Shown here: positions 22,143 through 27,491 of the stretch, piece after piece
Layout of the letters: each line of letters begins with the position of its first letter
Numbering within the stretch: position 1 is the first letter of the stretch
Source: an uncultured Aquincola sp.
GTDB taxonomy: Bacteria > Pseudomonadota > Gammaproteobacteria > Burkholderiales > Burkholderiaceae
Direction: 5' to 3'
DNA: 27,491 bases
Assembly (NCBI GenBank): GCA_937883885.1
Contig: CAKZXL010000807.1
Span: 1 to 27,491 of the forward strand
Notes under the pieces: generated by a model
Databases searched by the model: none
Told to the model about the DNA's origin: nothing
What the model saw: the letters and a program-made list of their open reading frames with translations, nothing else
Made by a program: the position numbers and the translations under genes

Positions 22143-23539
22143 CCCTGCCGCGCATCGTCATCGTCGGCACCGGCCCGGCCGGTGTGAGGGCCGCGCAAGC
22201 GGTGGTGGCCGCAGGCCTGCGGCCCATCGTCATCGACGAAGGCCGGCGCGACGGCGGCCAGATTTACCGCCGCCAGCCTGAAGGCTTCCAGCGGCCCTAT
22301 GCCAAGTTGTACGGCAGCGAGGCGGCCAAGGCCCAGGCCCTGCACCAGGACTTCGATGCGTTGCGCCCCCAGGTGGACTACCGCAGCGAGACGCTGGCCT
22401 GGAACCTCACCGCCGTAGCCGAACAACCCGCGCTGCATGTGGTGCACCGGGGCGAGCCGCAGCTGCTGCCGTATGACGCACTGCTGGTGTGCAGCGGCGC
22501 CACCGACCGGCTGATGCCGGTGGAGGGCTGGCACCGCGCCGGCTGCTACAGCCTGGGCGCGGCGCAGATCGCGCTCAAGGCCCAGGCCTGCGCCATCGGC
22601 GGTCGTGTGGTGTTCCTGGGCAGCGGGCCGCTGCTGTACCTGGTGGCCTCGCAGTACGAGCAGGCCGGCGCCCATGTGGAAGCGGTGCTGGACACCGCAC
22701 CGGCGATGAAGCCGCTGGCCGCGGTGCGCGGCCTGCTGGCACGGCCGGCGCTGGCCTGGCGCGGCGTGGGCCTGATCCGCGGCCTGCGGCGGGCCGGCGT
22801 CACCGTGCTGCAAGGCGTGCAGCCGCTGCGCATCGAAGGCAGCGACGCGATGGGCGCCGAAGCGGTGGTGGTGCGTGATGCCCAGGGCACGGTGCGCCGC
22901 TTTGAATGCGATGCGGTGGGCCTGGGCTGGCACCTGCGGGCCGAGACCCAGCTGGCCGACCTGGCGCGCTGCGACTTCCACTTCGAGCCGGTGAGCCGGC
23001 AGTGGCTGCCGCGCATCGACGAAGACGGCCGCAGCAGCACCCGCGGCGTGTACCTGGCCGGTGACGGCGTGCGCATCCTGGGCGCCGACGGTGCCGAGGC
23101 CGCAGGCCGGCTGGCGGCGCTGGCCGCGTTGAGCGACCTGGGCCATGACCGCGGCCGTGCGCTGCATGCGGCCGAAGCCCCGGCGCTGCGCCGCACGCTG
23201 GCGCAGATGGACCGCTTCCGCGACGGCCTGGCGCGGGCCTTTCCGTGGCCGCATGAACAGGCCGCGCAACTGCCCGACGATGCGGTGGTGTGCCGCTGCG
23301 AAGCCGTGACCGCCGGCGAGCTGCGCCGCTGCGTCACCGAGATGGGCGGCCAGGAAGTCAACCGCGCCAAGGCCTTCAGCCGCGTAGGCATGGGCCGCTG
23401 CCAGGGCCGCTTCTGCGGCCATGCTTCGGCCGAGATCGTGGCCCAGGCCGGCGGCGTGCCGGTGCAGCTGGTGGGCCGGCTGCGCTCGCAGGCACCGGTC
23501 AAGCCGCTGATGATGAACACCGCCGAGGTGAAGGCATGA
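22139..23539 (+). CDS. FAD/NAD(P)-binding subunit with C-terminal BFD [2Fe-2S] domain
   Basis: 466 residues from a GTG that overlaps the previous stop (GTGA). The first dinucleotide motif is VIVGTGPAGVRAAQ (8-21), the second is VVFLGSGPLLYLVA (157-170), and a late FAD contact VYLAGDGVRILGADGA lies at 304-319. The C-terminal BFD-like domain has C385 and C387 (CRC) and C421 and C426 (CQGRFC), spaced to hold a [2Fe-2S] cluster. This is the layout of HcnB, OoxA/NoxA and the LhpE-type subunit of D-hydroxyproline dehydrogenase. It likely accepts electrons from the DAO-fold subunit and passes them to the respiratory chain. It overlaps the next gene by 4 nt (ATGA). Confidence 0.9.
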   Translation: MTLPRIVIVGTGPAGVRAAQAVVAAGLRPIVIDEGRRDGGQIYRRQPEGFQRPYAKLYGSEAAKAQALHQDFDALRPQVDYRSETLAWNLTAVAEQPALHVVHRGEPQLLPYDALLVCSGATDRLMPVEGWHRAGCYSLGAAQIALKAQACAIGGRVVFLGSGPLLYLVASQYEQAGAHVEAVLDTAPAMKPLAAVRGLLARPALAWRGVGLIRGLRRAGVTVLQGVQPLRIEGSDAMGAEAVVVRDAQGTVRRFECDAVGLGWHLRAETQLADLARCDFHFEPVSRQWLPRIDEDGRSSTRGVYLAGDGVRILGADGAEAAGRLAALAALSDLGHDRGRALHAAEAPALRRTLAQMDRFRDGLARAFPWPHEQAAQLPDDAVVCRCEAVTAGELRRCVTEMGGQEVNRAKAFSRVGMGRCQGRFCGHASAEIVAQAGGVPVQLVGRLRSQAPVKPLMMNTAEVKA

Positions 23540-24699
23540 CGAACGAGACCTTGCGCACCGACGTGCTGGTGCTGGGCGGCGGCCTGATGGGCACTGCCAC
23601 CGCGTTTTTCCTGCGCCAGCGGCATGGCCGCTCGGTCGCGCTGCTGGAGCGTGAGCTGATCGGCCGCCAGGCCAGCGGCACCAACTTCGGCAACGTGCGC
23701 CGCCAGGGCCGCGCGCTGGAACAGATGCCGCTGGCCAACCGCGCCCGCGAGGTGTGGGGCCGCGTCAAGCCGCTGCTGGGCGAAGACCTGGAGTTCGTGC
23801 CCTATGGCCACCTGCGCTGCTGCTACACCGAGCAGCAGGCCGCCAAGCTGGAACAGCATGCGCGCGACGTGGCGCCGCTGGGCCTGAAGCTGCAACTCTT
23901 CACCCGCCAGCAGCTGCAGCAGCGCTGGGGCATCTTCGCGCCCGAGGTGGTGGCAGGCTCGCTGTCACCCGAAGACGGCCATGCCAATCCGCGGCTGGCC
24001 GGCCCCGCCTTCGGCCGCGCGGCGGCGCGGCTGGGCGCCCACATCCACGAGCATGCCGAGGTGGTGCATGTGGAGCGTGAAGCCGGCGACTTCGTGGCCC
24101 ACACCGCCGACGGCCGGCGCTTTCGCGCCGCGCAGCTGCTGGTGGCCTGCGGCGCCTGGTCCAACCGCATCGCCAGCCTGTTCGGCGAGACGGTGCCGCT
24201 GGAAGCCCGCGGCCCGCAGATGGGCGTGACCGAGCCGTTGCCGTATGGCATCGGGCCGTCGATCGGCGTGTCCACACCGGTGGAGCACGAGAGCCTGTAC
24301 TTCCGCCAGATCCGGCGCGGCAACATCGTCTTCGGCGGTGGCCTCAAGGGCCCGGCCGATGCGGCCCATGTGCGGGCCTACGTCAAGCCCGACAACATCC
24401 TGCGGCAGATGCGCGAGCTGCGCCGCTTCGTGCCCGCCTTTGCCAACGTGCAGCTGATCCGCGTGTGGAGCGGCATCGAGGGCTATACCGCCGACTGGGC
24501 GCCGGTGATGGGCCCCAGCGCCCGCGTGCCCGGGCTGCACTACGCCTTCGGCTTCAACGGCGAAGGCTTTGCCATCAGCCCCGGCGTGGGCGACGTGATG
24601 GCCGAACTGCTGGCCACCGGCCGCACCAGCACCCCGATCGAGCCTTTCCACATCGGGCGCTTCGCGAAGGCGCAGGCGGGTAGCCTGCTGGCGGCGTGA
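23536..24699 (+). CDS. DAO-fold FAD catalytic subunit of the three-part dehydrogenase (HcnC/OoxB-like)
   Basis: 387 residues. The FAD motif is VLVLGGGLMGTATA (about 10-23), followed by VALLERE. The SGTNFGNVRRQ stretch and the C-terminal FNGEGFAISPGVGDVMAELL resemble the beta subunits of sarcosine/opine/D-amino acid dehydrogenases. This subunit would remove hydride from a C-N bond, giving an imine that hydrolyses to an oxo acid and an amine. The start at 23536 overlaps the previous gene as ATGA, with GAAGG close upstream. Known relatives act on glycine (HCN synthesis), octopine/nopaline or D-hydroxyproline. No hydroxyproline epimerase or cyclic-imine deaminase is present, so the hydroxyproline route is not supported. 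The stop lies in a hairpin shared with the convergent reductase. Confidence 0.88.
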   Translation: MTNETLRTDVLVLGGGLMGTATAFFLRQRHGRSVALLERELIGRQASGTNFGNVRRQGRALEQMPLANRAREVWGRVKPLLGEDLEFVPYGHLRCCYTEQQAAKLEQHARDVAPLGLKLQLFTRQQLQQRWGIFAPEVVAGSLSPEDGHANPRLAGPAFGRAAARLGAHIHEHAEVVHVEREAGDFVAHTADGRRFRAAQLLVACGAWSNRIASLFGETVPLEARGPQMGVTEPLPYGIGPSIGVSTPVEHESLYFRQIRRGNIVFGGGLKGPADAAHVRAYVKPDNILRQMRELRRFVPAFANVQLIRVWSGIEGYTADWAPVMGPSARVPGLHYAFGFNGEGFAISPGVGDVMAELLATGRTSTPIEPFHIGRFAKAQAGSLLAA

Positions 24700-24715
24700 G
24701 CGCGTACCTTACGCC
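24693..24715. terminator. Possible two-way terminator hairpin between convergent genes
   Basis: GGCGTGAG (24693-24700), a 7-nt loop and CTTACGCC (24708-24715) form an 8-bp stem with one G-U pair. The stem contains the TGA of the flavin dehydrogenase subunit and the TAA of the convergent aldo/keto reductase. Only 9 bp separate the two genes. No T-run follows on either strand, so it is not a classical intrinsic terminator. Confidence 0.35.
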
Positions 24716-25692
24716 ACCGGATGCGCAGGGCTGCGCGCAGCCGGTGCGCCTGGCAGGGCGCTGACGGCGTCCAGGCGGGTCAGCTGCTGCGCCGACAGCG
24801 TGACACGCGCCGCTGCCAGGTAGTCGTCGAGCTGGCCGGCAGCGCGCGGGCCGATGATGGGCACCGAGCCATGCGTGCTGGCCCAGGCAATGGCCACCTG
24901 CCCCGGTGTGACGCCCAGTTCTTCGGCGATCGCCATCACCGTGTCGAGCACCCGTGTGCGCTGCGGCGAGTCTTCGGCCTGGAACACGCGACCGCCAAAG
25001 CCCTCGGCACGGCCTTTTTCGCCCTGGCGGTACTTGCCCGTCAGCATGCCGCCGCCCAGCGGCGACCAGGTGACGACGCCCAGCCCCAGCGCCTGGCTGG
25101 CGGGAAACAGGTCGGCCTCGGGCTCGCGGTGCACCAGGCTGTGCTCGAACTGTGCGGCGGCCACGGGCAGCGAATGCGTCAGCTCGGCCCAGGTGACGGC
25201 CCGCGACAGGCGCCAGGCCGGAAAGTTGGACAGGCCTGCATACAGGATCTTGCCGGCCCGCGCCAGATCGTCGAAGCCGCGCAGGATCTCGTCGACCGGG
25301 GTGACGCCATCGGGGTGGTGCGCCCAGTAGAGGTCGATGCGGTCGGTCTTCAGCCGGCGCAGGCTGGCTTCGACCGAGGCCACCATGGCCTTGCGGCTGT
25401 TGCCGGTGACCAGGCGGTTGGGTTGCGGCACGGCGCCCAGGGTGAACTTGGTCGCCAGCACGAAGTCTTCCCGCCGGCCTTGCAGCAGGCTGCCGAGCAG
25501 TTCTTCCGATTGGCCGAACTGGTAGGCATCTGCCCCGTCGATGAAGTTGCCGCCGGCATCGGCATAGGCATTGAAGAGGGCCGCCGCCACTTCGGGCTCG
25601 GCCCCATGGCCCCAACCCGTGCCGAAGTTGCCCGTGCCCAGCGCGAACTGGGACACCTGCAGGCCGGTCTTGCCAAAGCTCACGTATTTCAT
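24709..25692 (-). CDS. Aldo/keto reductase
   Basis: 327 residues folding as a TIM barrel. The catalytic tetrad is D52 and Y57 in FIDGADAY, K82 in ATKF and H125 in LYWAHHPDG. The NADPH-binding end includes SPLGGGMLTGKYR and SVPIIGPR. The family reduces aldehydes and ketones with NADPH. The start at 25692 has GGGA upstream. It is third in a minus-strand run of oxidoreductases, with a 61-nt gap to the MDR gene, and probably belongs to an aldehyde or quinone detoxification unit rather than to the catabolic arm it converges on. Residues G53 and A54 replace the usual T-A after the catalytic Asp, a mild variation. Confidence 0.9.
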   Translation of the reverse strand: MKYVSFGKTGLQVSQFALGTGNFGTGWGHGAEPEVAAALFNAYADAGGNFIDGADAYQFGQSEELLGSLLQGRREDFVLATKFTLGAVPQPNRLVTGNSRKAMVASVEASLRRLKTDRIDLYWAHHPDGVTPVDEILRGFDDLARAGKILYAGLSNFPAWRLSRAVTWAELTHSLPVAAAQFEHSLVHREPEADLFPASQALGLGVVTWSPLGGGMLTGKYRQGEKGRAEGFGGRVFQAEDSPQRTRVLDTVMAIAEELGVTPGQVAIAWASTHGSVPIIGPRAAGQLDDYLAAARVTLSAQQLTRLDAVSALPGAPAARSPAHPVA

Positions 25693-25753
25693 CGAGATTC
25701 CCGTCTGTGAAAGTAGAAGCGACGGCGCGTCCGGCGCTGGCCGGACGCCCGCC

Positions 25754-26755
25754 TTACCGAAGCTGGACCACCACCTTGCCCCGGGCGCGCCCCAGCGCCA
25801 GGTACGCCAGGGCCTGCGGGGCCTCGTCGAACGGGAACACCCGATCGATGACGGGCCGGATGTACCCGGCCTGCAGCAGCGCGCCGATCTCGGCCAGTTG
25901 CCGTCCGTCGGGGCGCACGAAGTGGAAGGCGTAGTCCACGCCCTTGCGGCCCGCCAGCTTCACCACCTTGCGGCGCATCAGCCCCAACACGAACTTCAGA
26001 ACGGGGTTGAGCTTTCTTGCTTCGGCAAAGGCCGCGTCCAGGGGACCGATCAGCGAGACGAGACGCCCGCCCGGTTTGAGGATGCCCAGCGCCTTCTCGA
26101 CCGTGTCGCCACGCACCGTGCCCAGCGCAGCGTCGTAGCCGGTGAGCACCTGCTCGAACTGCTGGGTCTTGTAGTCGACGATCTCTTCGGCGCCCAAGTC
26201 GCGCACCAGCGCAACGTTGGCCGTGCTCACGGTCGTGCCCACCCGGGCGCCCAGATGGTGCGCCAGCTGGATGGCGAAGGTGCCGATGCCGCCCGATCCG
26301 GCCGAGATGAACAGCTTCTGTCCGCGGCGCAGGCCGATGCATTCCTTCAGCGCCTGCCAGGAGGTCAGGCCCACCATGGGGATCGACGCGGCCTGCACGA
26401 AGTCGAGCCCGGTCGGTTTCAGCGCCACGGCGCTTTCCGGCACCGCGGCGAACTCTGCCAGCGCGCCCCTGTCCAGATCGAAGGTGCTGGCAAACACCTC
26501 GTCACCGGGCTTGAAGCGCGTCACCCGGCTGCCGACTGCCACCACCACGCCGGCCAGATCGCTGCCCATCACGGCCGGCAGCTGGAACTTCATCACCAGC
26601 TTGAAGGTGCCTTGCGGGATCATGTTGTCGATCGGGTTCAGGCCGGCCGCATGCACCTGCACCAGCAGCTCGTCGGGCTGCAAGGTGGGGGTGTCGATGG
26701 TGGCGAACCCGATGTCGGGCGACTTCCCGTAGCGCTTGAAGGTGAGTGCTTTCAT
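25754..26755 (-). CDS. Zinc-free MDR oxidoreductase (quinone reductase-like)
   Basis: 333 residues with the GroES-like N-terminal domain (about 1-120) and a Rossmann domain holding the cofactor motif SAGSGGIGTFAIQLA (151-165). The LQPDELLVQVHAAGLNPID and GSDLAGVV runs are typical of the quinone oxidoreductase subfamily. Zinc-binding cysteines of alcohol dehydrogenases are absent. The family uses NADPH to reduce quinones or enones. The start at 26755 is preferred because MKALTF is the usual family start; a longer frame to 26779 has no better ribosome site. It lies 62 nt downstream of the SDR gene and 61 nt upstream of the aldo/keto reductase. Confidence 0.9.
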   Translation of the reverse strand: MKALTFKRYGKSPDIGFATIDTPTLQPDELLVQVHAAGLNPIDNMIPQGTFKLVMKFQLPAVMGSDLAGVVVAVGSRVTRFKPGDEVFASTFDLDRGALAEFAAVPESAVALKPTGLDFVQAASIPMVGLTSWQALKECIGLRRGQKLFISAGSGGIGTFAIQLAHHLGARVGTTVSTANVALVRDLGAEEIVDYKTQQFEQVLTGYDAALGTVRGDTVEKALGILKPGGRLVSLIGPLDAAFAEARKLNPVLKFVLGLMRRKVVKLAGRKGVDYAFHFVRPDGRQLAEIGALLQAGYIRPVIDRVFPFDEAPQALAYLALGRARGKVVVQLR

Positions 26756-26817
26756 GGGACTGGGGTGTTCGGCAGGCACGGTGCGGCGCGCTGCGCGGGT
26801 TGTGGGGCGTGCGGGCG

Positions 26818-27471
26818 TCAGGCCAGACCGAACTGCTTGTGCAGCACCTTGTCGAACAGGGCGCGCGGCAGAAAGCGGCGCGCCAAGGCGCCTTGCTGCG
26901 CCGATGGGCCCGACGGGTAGTGCAGCAACGGGCGCTCTGCCAGGGCGGCCCTCACGATGGTCTGCGCCACGCTCTCAGGGGTGTCGGCCACCGCCATGGC
27001 ACGTTCATAAGCCGCCAGGTAGCCTTGACGCAGCGTGTCGTAGGCGCGCAGCGGTTGGTCGGCTGCGGTGGTGCTGGTGTCGAAGGACGTCTTTGTCGCG
27101 CCCGGTTCAATCACTGCCACGCGGATGCCGAAGCCGCGGACCTCGTGGTCCAGCGACTCCGAGTAGCCTTCCAGCGCATGCTTGGTCGCCGAGTAGTAGG
27201 CACTGAACGGCGAAGGGATGAACCCCAGGCCCGACCCGATGTTCAGGATGCGGCCACCTTGCTGCTGGCGCATGACCGGCAGCACGGCATTGGTCACCCC
27301 CACCACGCCATGGAAGTTGGTCAAGCTGCCTGCAGCGCCCGCGCCGCCGCGCCGGCTGGTGCCGTAGACCGCGAAGCCGGCGGCCAGCAACTGCCGGGCG
27401 GCAGCTGCGCCAATGCCGGAGGAAGCGCCGGTCACGAGTGCCACGCGCTTGAGCTTGTTTGACTGCGTCAT
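26818..27471 (-). CDS. Short-chain dehydrogenase with apparent internal deletion
   Basis: 217 residues; relatives of this classical SDR type are usually about 270. The cofactor motif TGASSGIG (14-21) is intact. The active site is present as S80 in NIGSG and Y93/K97 in YSATK, with the normal 13-residue Ser-Tyr spacing. Immediately after GTSRRGG (about residue 43) the protein jumps to SLTNFHGVVGVTNAVLP (49-65). That run belongs about 50-60 residues later in relatives. The skipped part should hold the acidic beta-3/beta-4 region and the NNAG motif. The reading frame stays open. The start at 27471 has AAGG (27481-27478) 6 nt upstream. It may be an inactive remnant, or the loss may be a sequencing or assembly artefact. 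It is the first visible gene of the three-gene oxidoreductase run. Confidence 0.85.
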   Translation of the reverse strand: MTQSNKLKRVALVTGASSGIGAAAARQLLAAGFAVYGTSRRGGAGAAGSLTNFHGVVGVTNAVLPVMRQQQGGRILNIGSGLGFIPSPFSAYYSATKHALEGYSESLDHEVRGFGIRVAVIEPGATKTSFDTSTTAADQPLRAYDTLRQGYLAAYERAMAVADTPESVAQTIVRAALAERPLLHYPSGPSAQQGALARRFLPRALFDKVLHKQFGLA

Positions 27472-27491
27472 GGGATGCCTTGGAACGGGAA

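Noticed and set aside
22118..23422. 434-codon minus-strand open frame opposite the FAD/BFD subunit
   Set aside because: Shadow frame with no recognisable fold; the plus strand has overlapping start/stop coupling and conserved cysteines.
21780..24699. Hydrogen cyanide synthase (hcnABC) as the identity of the three-subunit enzyme
   Set aside because: The architecture is shared with opine and D-hydroxyproline dehydrogenases, and the catabolic context argues against a cyanide-producing operon; no gene symbol assigned.

Overview
The window reads as chromosomal DNA of a very GC-rich proteobacterium, most likely a betaproteobacterium of the order Burkholderiales (Rubrivivax/Leptothrix/Roseateles-type). 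This rests on base composition, densely packed genes, frequent GTG/TTG starts and a C/G-run palindromic repeat (18641-18717) of a kind familiar from that order. The genus is not determined. All 21 protein genes are oxidoreductases, transport proteins or regulators. No rRNA, tRNA, insertion sequence, phage gene or CRISPR array is visible. No stretch over about 215 bases lacks a gene.

Region 1 (1-7121) is signalling. A membrane sensor kinase and a sigma-54-type response regulator are co-encoded on the minus strand. Downstream lies a secreted Pro/Ala-rich protein cut by the window edge. The 170 bp between the regulator and that gene looks like a complete sigma-54 promoter. It holds a near-consensus -24/-12 element, a perfect IHF consensus match and seven TGTCCG/CGGACA half-sites, mostly 11 bp apart. 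Divergent from the kinase is a 1255-residue soluble hybrid kinase with two full kinase cores and two receivers.

Region 2 (7103-17545, minus strand) is a likely catabolic operon. In transcription order it encodes an aldehyde dehydrogenase, a HAD hydrolase, a PuuB/DadA-like FAD amine oxidase, and a five-part peptide/opine-type ABC importer (Tat-exported binding protein, two permeases, one double ATPase; four genes). It ends with a succinate-semialdehyde-type dehydrogenase. Most transporter junctions are overlapping start/stop codons.

Region 3 (17759-24699, plus strand) runs divergently. It encodes a tandem GNAT acetyltransferase, a GhrA-like 2-hydroxyacid dehydrogenase, a class III aminotransferase and an Lrp/AsnC regulator. 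It ends with a three-subunit flavin/iron-sulfur dehydrogenase of the HcnABC/opine oxidase/D-hydroxyproline dehydrogenase type. Regions 2 and 3 together suggest import of an amine- or opine-like nitrogen compound, oxidative cleavage by two flavin systems, transamination, and oxidation of the resulting aldehydes to acids for central metabolism. The substrate cannot be read from the sequence.

Region 4 (24709-27471, minus strand) has three NAD(P)H oxidoreductases in a row: an aldo/keto reductase, a zinc-free quinone-reductase-like MDR protein and an SDR protein. The SDR frame is open but appears to have lost about 50-60 internal residues, including the NNAG motif.
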